Shown: piece after piece, positions 46,301 to 57,869 of the stretch
Layout of the letters: the number at the start of each line of letters is the position of its first letter
Numbering within the stretch: the first letter of the stretch is position 1
Source of the DNA: Hyaloperonospora brassicae
Taxonomy: Eukaryota > Oomycota > Peronosporomycetes > Peronosporales > Peronosporaceae
NCBI GenBank assembly: GCA_947650285.1
Contig: CANTFL010001383.1
Coordinates: forward strand, 1 to 64,000
Direction of reading: 5' to 3'
Length of the DNA stretch: 64,000 nt
Translations under genes and position numbers: made by a program
The notes under the pieces: model-generated
Told to the model about the DNA's origin: nothing
Databases searched by the model: none
Seen by the model: only the letters and a program-made list of their open reading frames with translations

Positions 46301-47669
46301 ATTGCGGACCCGTCAAAGGCTCGTCGACTTGGCTAGATGAAGGTACTCAATTGCTTGAGCTTCTTTTTGGAATACTCCGCTCAGATGGAACAGATTATGC
46401 GTCGACGCCCAGTCTGTCAGCTACGTTACGAGCTGTTGCGTCATGTGGCCTCATGAAAGCGATGCGCATTCGACAGCTAGAGGCGTTGATCTCGGTATCT
46501 GAGTGGCATTTGCTGGGCTACACGATACAAGACTCGAACGACGACGTTCGCCGCAAGTTTTTGAAAAAGTTGACGTCTCACTTGGTTAAGCACTCCGTCC
46601 AGCATCAACACAAGTACCTTAGCTACTTGGCGCTTGCTGCTACTGATTCCAATGCTGGTTTGAAGAAAACTGCACGAAATTTGCTCAAGGTTGGTGTAGA
46701 ACGTATGCGACGTGCGTTTGATGCTGTACCTGTGCGCGAATCGGAAGAGTGTAGCAGTCCTGGGCAAACGGGAAATGGTTTACATTCTATGAGTGCACTG
46801 ATGGTGCCGGAGTACGCGTTGCCGTACGTTATTCATCTTCTAGCCCACCATCCCGCGTACCCGGTGAAATTGGTGGAGACAACACCTTCATCCATGGTTA
46901 TGCAAAATGCTCAGTGGTCTGGCCAGCTAGCATACCTGGGTTTTTTTCTAGACGGTTTGGTCTCGACAAATGCTGCAGCAGCAGACAACATTGCCTTCTT
47001 GCTCCAGATTTTGACCAAGCTCTCGCAGTGCCACGACGTATCAAATCCCGACGGCATCAATATGTACCCCTTACTGGATAGCGCCGTTGCTCTGCTCAAG
47101 AAAAAAATCAAGAAACAGTCAAACCTGAAGCCATTTCCAGGAAGAATTTATTTGCCAAAGCATTTGTTCAGCCCTGGGAGACCCAGCACGCTTGCGACTC
47201 CCGGCGGGAGGAAGGAGCCCGAGGCGCCTGAATCGCTGGAGACGTCTACAGTGCCTAGGATGTCAAGACTCAGCGTACGTTGGTGGTATAGCTCTAACCC
47301 TGGAGTGTCTGGTATGTCCGTGTTCTATAGTTGCTTATACTCACTTATGCATGCTGATAACGACAGACCTCGTTGTCGCCGATCAAGCCGACGGACCTTG
47401 CTGCGCATTTCATGAAGCTGAACTCTCCGTATGAAAGCTCGCTGCTGCAAAGCAATGTAAAGAAGCGTAAGCGTCAGCTTCTTGAGGCCGACGGAAGCTA
47501 CTCGGATGCTGATGAGGCGAAGAATGACGTCGAAGACAGTGCGGCACCGCCTCGGCGCCAGTCGTCGCTTGGAAGAAATCGACCGAGGAAACGCACGTAT
47601 GCAGACGACTCCAGTGACAGTGGAGCCGAGTTGGACTCGTATTCCCACATTCCGCGTCATCGCGCGTAA
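43312..47669 (+). CDS. PDS5: Sister chromatid cohesion protein PDS5, two exons
   Basis: Exon 1 is 43312-47274; a 92-bp intron (GTACGT...ACAG) is 47275-47366; exon 2 is 47367-47669. The junction is in phase 0 and gives 1421 aa, a normal length for PDS5. PDS5 is a HEAT-repeat regulator that binds the cohesin ring with WAPL and controls its release and acetylation in the nucleus. Diagnostic segments are LKGHVHTLIYEVHTINPALL, RSGAVALMGKLF, FLGRFRDASKEIRMQM, SRLSDPEWEVRQLVV and ERMKDKKVILRKE, all typical of PDS5. The N-terminus is Arg/Ser/Thr-rich and the exon-2 tail (KKRKRQ, RKRTYADDSSDSG) is basic then acidic, as in other PDS5 tails. Without the intron the frame would end at 47415 with an unrelated tail. 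Confidence 0.9.
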
Positions 47670-50600
47670 GACTTTGCGGCTAAATAAACGACAACCTTTA
47701 TCGTCTACGGAAGCGTGCGAAGCGGATGCTGCTGTAATTGCTGAAGGTGGAGGCATAGAGAAGAAATGCGAGCAAAGCGAGAGAAAGACAACCGAAAGTG
47801 TGTCAACTTTTGAGCTAAGCAGCACTTGCAGGACAGCGTGAGGTCAGCACGTGCGAGGCGTTCTCTATGTCCAGACAAATTGTATGTTCTGGATGTGGTC
47901 AAACTTGCGTGGATCAATAGACGTTAATTTGATCGAAGACTCCGCTCCACTGGTCTACTTGTGTCGTTGCGTTTATAGTGTTCGACCCTGCAACGCTTCT
48001 GCGGCGCTCCAGAAATGTCAGTGTGTCTGTTTTTGGTGGTTCAGCGTTTGCGGTAATGCGTCGCACAAGTTGTCTCGAAAGGGGCGTCTGTTCGACCTGA
48101 CCAGCCAAAAAGACAGAGTGGCAGTCAATTTCGAAGCTCGCATGACACGACTATATCTCGTGTCTTGGGGTACCGATCAGCGTCTCGTAAAAAGTAAGAA
48201 CGAGGCAGAGAATGCAATGAAGCGACCAAGTCGTTCGGCGCCTCGATGTAGACCCATTGCAACCTGTAAGGTGATGAACTGCAGGATACAGAGACGAATG
48301 TGCGAGTAGTCTAAGCGCGAAGTGATGGTGTTTATGGAACGACATACCGCTTTGTATGCATCCGTGTGAAGGCATTTCGTTTCTCAGCCTCAATTGTTGC
48401 AAAGCGAATGCGCGCCCACGTTGTTTTCGATTGTTCCTCTCGTCGGGATCGCCGATTTTGCTGTCCACTAGCGTCACATTTGCTGACGAAGGAAACAATG
48501 ACAGTAATGTGGCTCATGTGGAAACGAGGACAATCGGTAATCTCATGTGCAGCGGTACGATCAAGACTCTCCCATGCGTCGAAACGAATGCAGTGCAGTT
48601 TGCTTCTCGCAATGCATCGCTCGGATCATTTGACCAAACGAAGGCTCTGCATCGCTTTGTTGTGGTCACTTTGCTGCTCATGCTACCAGACGACGTCTTA
48701 CGGCTATACGGCTATACGGCTGCACTTCAACAGTTCCTGCTTGTTGACAAGTGTGTGATTGATCAAGGGACGCAAGTGCGTTTCGCATGAAAATGTATAA
48801 CCTGTAGACCGCCATGTTATTTCTGTAGCTGACAATCCACGGCACTCGGCATATCCGTCATCAAACTGCCCTGTGTCTCTCATAACACAAGATACGCCAC
48901 CCTTACGACGGCTTTTCCACTAGTGCGTTGTTTCCGTTGACCGATTGATGTGGTTTTGCATTGCTAGGCCGTGAAATCATAATGATGACAAGGATCGTGT
49001 CTTTATGTAACGGGTCATATCTCAACGACTGTCTTTTCTTTAGATTGCATACTGATGATCTAGATCGATCGGAAACAAGGCATAGCATATCGTTCCGATT
49101 TCTTTTGTCCAAATCGTTTATGGTAGCGCAACTTCTTTGTAAATGCGTTGCTCAGAATTTTTTTAGCGACAGTAAGATTTGTCATGTCATGCTCGGCCTC
49201 GTGTCTGACGCCGAATACTCGATGTATGACAAGACTCTGTAAGCCATTGCTTTTGTAAAGTTAGTGGCTGTGTGTGTAATTAGCGGAACTTCAGTCCAGT
49301 CGATCGGCTGGCTTCCTCATCATCTGTTGTCACGTCTTAGCACCATACTCGCAAAGGCCTGCTACCCACACATGTGCTGCTATGCGCCCACACTGCTACT
49401 TCGTGCCAATGCTAGTTGATGCATATGTACGTCCAAATCTGACAAGACGAATGCACCTGGGACAAAAAGGAAGTGCCTCATCAGCATACTGAACGAGATG
49501 ATCTACACGCCCGTCACATTGAGCACGTCGTGTCTTGTGCTACCGGATAGCCACCTCAGGTGGTGGCTTTGGTGGGCAGTAAACTCTGTCGTGCCCACAA
49601 GTCAACAATCCTTGCCTGTACCTGAGGTGGCTCTTTTCCTTACTCGGCCGTGTTGCATCGCCGCTACGACTCTTCATACACAAGCGACAAGCTCAGCTTA
49701 ATTAGGCCACGAACGAAGTCCATACAGCGAGGTACCGATGAAGCGAAGTGAAGAAAATCCATCTAGATAAGCAGCCTGTATATTTACGTATTTATGGTGT
49801 AATACAATTTAGACTTGTAGGTCCCACGCTTTCTCGAGCTTTCACTTCATGTGCTTTGCCAGCGCACTGCTGCTCTCATTCATCGCCCAAAGATTGACAG
49901 CTTTTTGATCTATGGCAGTCCTTATTATCGCTGCTACTTTTGTGGCAGTGGATAGCAGAAACGTATACGCAAACGATTGCTATATGTCTCGGATCAGATT
50001 CGTAAACATGCACAAGTTGATGAGACTTGACTGAATAGTTTTCTCGATGACACCTCTGTTATAGATACAGCCTCCGAATTCCATGCGATATCTGACCGAA
50101 GCGTAGCACAGCCTGATTTAGTTCCATGACGATAACAGACTTCTACTCGTATGCCATCGTATGTACACCTTACTATAGGCACATCTTTGTGTCGCACGTC
50201 GTTTTTGAATACTCTCACGTACGCAAATTGTAGAACACAGTGGACGCGGGACGATCCCGACGACGAGTAATTACCTAGCACTCGCTATGTAGATTATGTC
50301 GCCGGTCAATACATTGTAGTATTGACCCAATGTTGCACGTTGCCGTGGTTCACTATGATCCTTGTATCACTCCATTGACCTGTCAACTACACACAAATGG
50401 TTGCACATCATTCATTCTTTAGCGTTCGCACTTCTCTATTCTTTTTAGCAGTTTCAATCACACATTGATTGTGAGGCGAATTCTTCATCTGAGTCTTGAA
50501 TCCACATGTACTCGTCTGGACGTTGAGTTATTCCTCCGTAAGACTTGTATCTGGAAGTATTAAGCAATGCATATAATGCGTGTCTTGTAGAGTCTTCGTA

Positions 50601-51802
50601 CATATTCCATTGCTTCTTCTAGCCAACTATTGTTCCGTACTCGCTGCACGCTCTTCTTGAATGAAATATATGACCATACATCTTTCGTTCACACACATGA
50701 AATATATGAGCACATTCTATCTCTTTTTTCAACTTAGAAGGAAATATCGTTACTCTTTTTCTCGGTTAAGCACCTTTTCATTTGCTAAACCTAAGAGAAT
50801 GGAACGGACAGTCTATCAGGCTTTCTGGACGTTTGCAAGACTTTTGTAATGTCCTAAGCTGGATAGGCAAACCCGGCGTCAAATGGACCGGTGGTTTTAC
50901 GTGCTACAGGACATGATGGGATTCTCGGGAAGGCGGATTGATTGCGTCGAGGGTTTCGATGAACCGCCATGTACGGATGGTTTGTACCCTTGTATGCGTC
51001 TTTCGGAGCTTTCTTGTCGAAAAACGCTCGTAATTTCCAAAGACCATAAGATCGAAATTCTAACTCACACACACATCAAGTGAAGGTTGTATCTGCTCGT
51101 GAACGACCTTACTGAGCTAAATCATGGATTCGGGGTACAAACGGAGCACAGGATCCACCAGATGCGCTACCATTAAACAACATTCGCCTCCAGAGCATCA
51201 TTAAAAGCACGCTTCAGCATATGTAACAATATCCCCGATGGAGAGGAGATTTTATCGCCATGCAGTGACCCGCATATTGGCTCACGTCGTCTGGCTTCAC
51301 GATGGACCCATGGTGCGAGGTCATTACCTCCTGCTAGCATCCCTAAGACATCGTACATGTCCAAAAAAACAGTGTTATACTGTCTCCTTGTGACCACCAC
51401 AGACTAACATCTTCCCACAGTTGTTGCTAAGCTCCCTGCACACAACAAATCGATGAAGCTATTGTGCATCAAAGTACGATAAACCCACAACTATATACTC
51501 CGTTACGCATTTTGAAGGCCCCAAAGCTGTTTTGAATTTGTTCAAGAGCCGCAGATTGCCAATCTCGCCGGTCCACGCAGCTTTGTACCTTGTGGAGAAG
51601 ACCTCCTACGTTGTGTTGAGCCCAGGTTTTGCTTCAATATACGGCTGGTGGGGATTGATGTGTTGATGAATGTGTTGCTGCGCGATGTTCGGTACGACAG
51701 TCTCACGAACGACCTTTATCGACGGATGTGCCTCTATGGTAAGATCATGAGCTTGTTGTGCTTGCCAAGGGGCGGCCTTATCATACCGATACTCCGGCGG
51801 GA

Positions 51803-51826
51803 TTATATATATATATATATATATAT
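51803..51826. repeat. TA dinucleotide microsatellite
   Basis: An uninterrupted run of about twelve TA units. Confidence 0.9.
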
Positions 51827-52479
51827 CGAAAACTATCCAAGTAATCCCGTTGGGCTCCTGCATCAGCTTGAAATCCCCTGATATAATATTCGGCGCCGTT
51901 TCTGCATCCCCACGTATCTTAACTAGTGTCAACAGCTCTCATACGCAAGCTGTCAGGAAGTTTAGGGGGTTCGTGTAGCGACAGAGAATGGAACCGCACT
52001 TGTACGGCCATAGATAACGAAGAACTCCCCGAATAAATGAGAATGGATTGCGCCCTAGCTTTCGATCCGTTTGGTGCTTGTCCGACCCCACATCCAAAAA
52101 GACGTGACAGACTTATGTTGACGGACCAGTTGGCTTAATGCCAAGGTATCCAGGTAAAAACGTCCTGATGCAATCGTATTTCGTGCGCATCGTCCGATGA
52201 CCTGTGCCATCACATAGCCATGTCTTGTCTGTCCACCAATACGTGGGTCAACACATTCTTGGCACGGCCGATATCCCACATAATCGCAGACAATGATGCA
52301 GCTATCCATTTCTTTTGCCGTCCCTCGTCCCTCCAGCACGTGGTCCGCGAGATGAGCCGGAGCATAGGTCGATGATTCCTATTTATGGGAGCCTCTTATT
52401 CCATGCCCGTTTCCTAAGCCAAGTAGATCTCATCTTGCAACGATGCACCACGTATTTTGCGCCCTTTACTTCGGTACTG

Positions 52480-52640
52480 AAGAATTGTTCAGTGGTATAG
52501 TCATTATGGAGCCTGGGGTTGATTCCCTGGGGTAGTGGTGCAGTAGGCTAATCTTTAAAATAATGACTGCCGGTTTAATCCCCTCACTGTGTACAATTAT
52601 CCATGAGGGTGACGATCGCAGTACGAATCCCACAGTAGCT
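52480..52640 (+). repeat. tRNA-like, possibly SINE-derived segment
   Basis: TGGTATAGTCATTATGG resembles a polymerase III A box, followed by GGTTGATTCCC (about 52518), GGTTTAATCCCC (about 52571) and TACGAATCCCA (about 52617), each close to a B box. Spacing is too short for a tRNA gene and no cloverleaf forms. A further GTTTCGAATCCC occurs near 53131. This could be debris of tRNA-derived SINEs, which are known in Phytophthora. Confidence 0.3.
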
Positions 52641-53992
52641 GAAAAACCTGCCACTACCTCTCAAAAACCATGGCTGGAATATATCGGATATAGTGGGTCG
52701 TTCGCGTACCCGAATATACCTCACCAAACCAACCTAGTCATTATGGAGTCAGCTCCCAGAGCCTCCCGAAATGTTCAATATTGCCACGCCACGACGTATC
52801 AGTCGACCCTGTGTGAAAACTATAAAATAAAGTGATTCATTCGCTGCGATATGATAGCAACTTATATCGAATCCGAACCATTTACCTCAGTCCAATCGAG
52901 GTATGTACATAATATTCGGGTTTATGTTATGCCTACTGCATCAGTAGAGGTCGTATGGTTCCACAAAACATATTTGTGAAGTTTCCTGAGCTCCTTTTGT
53001 CGCCTATATTGGATAATAGAGACTGACGCCGTAAAGGGTACCCCGGGGAGTATTGGGACATCGCGTTATGTTACCCGTATGGATAAAAATTTTGCTACTT
53101 GGGCATCCGTCTCGAGTCGACATCGCAAGTTTCGAATCCCGACAGCCCATTTTGCATGTGTGAGTGCCTATTTTGTACCCCCTTGATGTCCAAGGTAATG
53201 TGTTGTTTCCTCGGGAAAACCTCGGCATATATTCGTATTCGGGCAAAGGTCATGCCTTATTTAAGAAGATGGCCTGCGTTATTGTCGGCTGCAAAGTGAG
53301 TTCCTATATCCACCCAAAAGATCCTACAATAGCGATGACGTGTGGAAGACTGTTCGCTTCTTGTAGAATCATAGCGGAGTAATCGAAAAACGGGAAAAAA
53401 GAGCCGCTATCCATTTCCCCCGGAAGCTAAATACTCTAGAGTTCGCGATTCTGCGTGATCGCCAACGACTGTGCTTATGAAGACAAGATGAACAACAATG
53501 TATACAAAGTACATTTCTGCCGGCTATCCGTTGTGGTCTCTATATATTGAAAAGGGATCTATTGACGCAGAATTTAGCATGGTAGACATGTATTTTACTC
53601 ATCACTGAAATGGATGAACCAGCGAAGCCGAATTATACCAGCACATACAAGAGGTAATCCCGTGCCACAGTGCATTACGCCTCAAAAAAAATTGATCAGT
53701 ATAATTACTCAAGTCCGTGCTGCTAATAAGTTGAGTTCGTCTCGTGCACTAAAGACAGCAGCCAACAACATCATGATCGTTTTCATCACCTGGCGTCCCT
53801 GCACAAATTTTCGATGGTAGCCGCAAACTGATTCTGTTAGAATACGTTGTAATTTTGTTGCCCTAACTTTGTCAAATATGTATTTTTACTCTGTTTGAAG
53901 AATCGATATTGGTCAGTAGTGCATATGGTTCATTGAGTCCCTTTTTCGCGAAGTTATATGATGAGACCCTCTATAAATGATGGTTTCATGTC

Positions 53993-53997
53993 TATTC
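53993..53997. other. Target site duplication, left copy (TATTC)
   Basis: Directly precedes the left LTR and matches 61769-61773 after the right LTR. Five bases is the usual length for Ty3 integrases. Confidence 0.85.
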
Positions 53998-54439
53998 TGT
54001 AACGGGGCACTGTTGACTACGTACTGGTTGACCAGTACGGAGTATACTTCCACTGACGACAGTGGTCGACAGTGCCCTGCTAGGTGTTTTAAGGAAACAC
54101 AGAGGAAGGAAAGGAGACTAAGTAGTCAGAATAGTCTCTTGGTAAAAGTAAAACTGTGTTAATATAATTTAGTCCTATAACTCCTTGAATCTCTGTTGTC
54201 CTGACTTAATTATACTAATATAACTAAATGTATGATGACGTCTACTCACCACCCATTGCGCGCGTCTAGCAGCATATGGTGGGTTGATATCATCACGATA
54301 TCAACCAATGAGTAGACCCTTCGGTCATCCCATCAATATCACCATGTCTTGTGATATTGTTAAAAGAATATTTGACGTACTATTCTTTATTGTCAGATTG
54401 TTTTAATGACAATCTCATGTAACGGGCTACCCCGTTACA
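53998..54439 (-). repeat. Left (3') LTR of element B
   Basis: 442 bp. It contains a series of perfect inverted repeats, among them 54021-54027/54032-54038, 54282-54291/54297-54306 and 54389-54395/54407-54413, and ends in a GTAACGGG-CTAC-CCCGTTAC hairpin. Confidence 0.95.
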
Positions 54440-54453
54440 TCACCCCTCCCTTA
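54440..54453 (-). other. Polypurine tract of element B
   Basis: On the minus strand AAGGGAGGGGTGA lies directly before the 3' LTR, where plus-strand DNA synthesis of an LTR retrotransposon is primed. Confidence 0.65.
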
Positions 54454-54571
54454 TCTGATAATCTCCCTGTGACTATCGAAAACTTGGTGGCCACCCGTTC
54501 GACACCAGTGGGACAGGGAGCACTTGTTTGGTCAGACCCATTCACTCCTGACCTTGCCTCGCATAGTTAAC

Positions 54572-56172
54572 ATGTCTATGCGAGCTAATTCGAAGTCCAC
54601 ACAGTCTGCTGCTGTGCCAGCCTCTGCGGCAGACGCTCCGTCGTCTGCTGCTTAAACTCCGTCTGCAGCAGAAGGTGCTGTAGACGCACGCGGTATCGCA
54701 CCACGTGCGCATGATGACCTTGACAATGAGGTCATCAAGTATGGCGAGTCTGACGGGCCTGACTCGCGCAACGTTCCAGAGGCATCCCGATCACCGGCGG
54801 TGCCTCATCGTTTGTCAAGTTCACTGTCGAACGAGCGGACTCGTGAAATGAAACACAGTCTGTTCGGCAGTGATGATGAACTCTATGGTGAGGAATACTA
54901 TGCCTCACCAGTATCAACTCGCGCTTCTCCTCACGAGCATGATGACGATGGCGAGAGCCGTCGTCATTCTGAAAGCCGTGGTACCGAAACAGGTACCACA
55001 TTGAAGCGTGTTGAGCTCAAGCCGTGGCGCTTGCCCGAGCAGCTCATCAATAGCTTGTCTCACGAGACAAGCCAGCATCATCGAATCCCATTATTCGATG
55101 CAACTGAGCTTCATGGCTTAGGACCCAGCGCGAGGAACTTCCGCGCTGAAGAAGACTTCTATCTCGATGCCTTCCTTAGGCATCGATGGTATAATGGTAA
55201 CCAAAAGCGTGACAAAAACTCGCTTTTGGCAGCGTGGAATGCCTTCGTCCAAAATGTCAAGAATTTTGGACGAGAAGGATGGCTCCAAAAACTTGAAGCG
55301 GTACGCATCAAATTTGAAAAGCGAACGCCAACCGGTGCTAGGTACCGGTTGCATCGTTTGTCGAGTGAGGTAAACATTCCTTGCCTCACTTGGGGAGATC
55401 CTTGAAGAGATGTGTTGACAACTCTTAGCGTGCACATAGGGACGTGTATTCCTTAAGTTCGCCCTGGGGAAGGGCACACATCTCGGCTGAGATACGGGAC
55501 GCGATTGCAAACTTACAATCCTTCTACAAACGCCAAAAGCATGTGTTTACCCATGGGCCCGAGGACCAATCGGATGAGTCTCGTCATATTGGTCAACGAG
55601 ACCGGACACATCCATCATCAGCTGGGAGCGGGGCTCCCAGCTGTTCCAAGAGGGTAGATACCCCCGCCACTGGACGAGGTAGCTCGTCCTTGATCCTGAA
55701 TCGTTACGGTGGTTCAAGATACGCTCCACTAGAAAGCGTTGACCACCGTGTGAGTCCACCAAAGGATGTGGCGGAGGAGGAAAGACCTCCTCCAGATAAT
55801 TCTGCTCACCATCTCGATCCTCACGAGATGGATCGCGCAATCGTTGAATTGCGCGATGATTAGAGCACGAGAGGGACAGGCGTCACGCTCTGACTGACTC
55901 TTTGCGGAAGTAACGCAAAGATCACGAGGCGAACCGTGCGAAGGACCGCGCTGAGTATGCGGTCGCACAGCTGCAGATGAGCGCGACGGCCGCTCCTTCT
56001 TTGGCGAGCTGGCGACAGCTAGCGGAGAGATCGCTCAGTTGCGTTCTGAGGTCTCTTATTTACGCGACCAGAAGGACCGTCTGGAGCGCGAACGCAAGAA
56101 CTTGATGGATGTTCTTGAACGTGGGGGCTATCTTCATCGGAAGAAGAAGGCTCGTACTAACAGTACGGCCTG
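54572..56172 (+). pseudogene. Antisense gene of element B, broken; about 530 codons
   Basis: On the strand opposite to gag-pol. From ATG 54572 one frame runs to 55405 with a single stop at 54652 (Gln codon to TAA). Parts: basic Ser/Ala-rich start, acidic region with DDEL, and a Trp/Lys/Arg-rich domain (SLLAAWNAFVQNVKNF, GWLQKLEAVRIKFEKR, RYRLHRLSSEVNIPCLTW). After a shift, frame 55444-55863 continues with IRDAIANLQSFYKRQ and MDRAIVELRDD, ended by a Leu codon changed to TAG. Coiled-coil residues follow, then after another shift QLRSEVSYLRDQKDRLERER and a KKKAR tail to the stop at about 56170. All modules recur in element A. The part beyond 55547 overlaps chromodomain and integrase. Function unknown; binding of nucleic acid or assembly is only a guess. 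Confidence 0.65.
55547..55840 (-). pseudogene. Chromodomain of element B pol
   Basis: Open frame with QRFLVERILNHRNDSGSRTS, YLVQWRGYLPSWNSWEPRSQL and GLVDQYDETHP, a complete chromodomain with the aromatic residues that in chromoviruses bind methylated histone tails and direct insertion. Stops separate it from the integrase, so it would not be made as a fusion now. Confidence 0.85.
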
Positions 56173-57491
56173 AGTCGCCCCACGTCAAAAGGAGGATGCG
56201 TGCGCATCTTACGTGGCAATTCGATCGTGTATGCATTGCGCTTGCGGTGCAACACACGAAAGGGACCAATGTATTTTGGCAGTAGTTTGCTACTGCCGAC
56301 ACTAGTGACTACATGTCCAGGTAAATTTACCGTAGACAGTAGTACTAGGTCGTTAACCTTAAATGAAAGAACACGTGCTCTTCCATTCTTGTCTGCGTTC
56401 CGTTTCTGGCGGTCCACCGCATTTGCGATAGAGTCCTGAACAAAACGGAATACCGCCTCTCGAGTCAGCAGGAATTTCTCTGCTGACTCGTTCTTTTGTC
56501 TTTCAGTGCGCTTCGTGCGCACCGCTAAGAGATCATTCTCTATACGAGGGTGTCTTCTTCCTCGCTGGAATAATCATTGACGATGCTGAATACCCCAGCA
56601 TCGTCATCGTTGTCTGATGTAGCAGCAGCGTCATCGCTACTTCTAAGCTCGATTTCCTCGATGTCGACAACGTCGACATCGGCATCAAACGTATCGGCGC
56701 GAGCGGTGATACGTGATGAGCAAGAGCCAAAACGGTTTTTGGTCGAGCGATTTCCTCCCCCCCTTAACTCAGAGTAACTCTGTATGAGGGAGGGAATACG
56801 TTGGTGGCGTAAGCCATTCACGTATAACGGTGTATGCGTTGTGGTGTGGACGCATGCACGGAGTTGTTGATGGCAAACTCAACCATCGGCAAGGACTCAC
56901 TTTAATGTGAAAAGGAGTGGACGTATCCACGAAGAAATTCTTTTCGAGGACACGGTTCGCCCGTTCAGTCTGACCATCCGTTTCGGGATGATCAGAGGTT
57001 GACATCTTCAACCGTGTTTCCAATGTGCGGAACACAGATTGCCAAAACTCTACCGTGAACCGAGGGTCACGGTCGGATACGAGTTCACGGGGTAATCCGT
57101 GGAATCGAAACATAGTGTCGATGAAGACACGAGCACATCCGTGGGCGTTGATCGATTCTGGGACTGCAGCAAGATGTACCATCTTGCTGAAACGATCAAC
57201 AAACACAAGAATACCATTGCTCTTGTTCGTGTCTTCGGGAAATCCGAAGACAAAGTCCATGGACACAGAGTCACAAAACTCTGTCGGGACCGGCAGAGGT
57301 TGTAATGGCGCACGGGATGAAGGATTAGGCTTCACTTGTTGACAGACCTCACAAGAAAGAATGTACTTGCGGACAAACAGATACTGTCGGGGCCAGTAAA
57401 AGTAACGACTAACCGTGAGGTAAGTCTTTTCTCGGCCACGATGCCCGCCAGACGGCGCATCGTGACATTCGAACATGATGCGTAATCGCAA
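56157..57491 (-). pseudogene. Integrase of element B, frame-shifted
   Basis: Frame 57491-56769 carries the zinc domain (ECHDAPSGGHRGR, CEVCQQVKP) and all three catalytic residues: SMDFVFGF, SDRDPRFT and DGQTERANRVLE. A shift after the Glu block scrambles the next 150 bp. Frame 56522-56157 resumes with AVDRQKRNADKNGRARVL and PKYIGPFRVLHRKRN, the GPF/Y module, ending at GRLRPYC with a TAG where element A has Gln. Confidence 0.85.
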
Positions 57492-57869
57492 TTAATTTTG
57501 ATCGGGAACGACGACACGAGGCGTGTCGTCGGCAACTGCTGTATAGTACAGCAGGCCATTGCGAGTCGTGTACCGATCCAAAGAGGAACGGTACAGAGCC
57601 GGCAAATCCGACAAGGATTTCCGGGATGGGTTCGCAAGATGACCCATCAAACGGAGGAGATTCGTATCTCCTGCTTATGCTTTCCGCACGTCTTCAAGTA
57701 AAGGTGACGACGGCACACTGATGGACAGTGTCGCAACAGTGGGCAAAGCCTCACTGTTGGATTGTGCGTCCGGCTCGAAGTCGGGCCGACGTGACAACGC
57801 ATCAGCGACGACATTAAGTCGTCCTGTCTTGTAATCCACGGAGACGTTAAACTCCGCGAAGAAGGACAG

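Larger units (their letters stand above)
47670..53992. other. Gene-poor region, no gene recognised
   Basis: Frames such as 47851-48309, 48356-48790, 51173-51400, 51606-51932 and 52055-52339 are short and without known motifs. Those on the minus strand between 50.8 and 53.3 kb might be relics of one decayed coding unit, but I could not name it. The first few hundred bases are probably the PDS5 3' UTR, with an AATAAA-like site near 47682. Confidence 0.5.

Noticed and set aside
47275..47415. Uninterrupted end of the PDS5 frame at 47415
   Set aside because: A GTACGT...ACAG intron in phase 0 leads to a basic/acidic tail typical of PDS5; the read-through tail looks random.
48356..48790. 144-codon open frame downstream of PDS5
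   Set aside because: No recognised domain, an overlapping frame of similar length in another phase, and no splice or start context in its favour.
52480..52560. A tRNA gene
   Set aside because: A-box and B-box-like motifs are too close together and no acceptor stem or anticodon arm can be drawn.
53977..54162. A reading frame repeated almost identically at 29291, 53977 and 61132
   Set aside because: It lies in the LTRs and is identical because the LTRs are, not because it is a gene.
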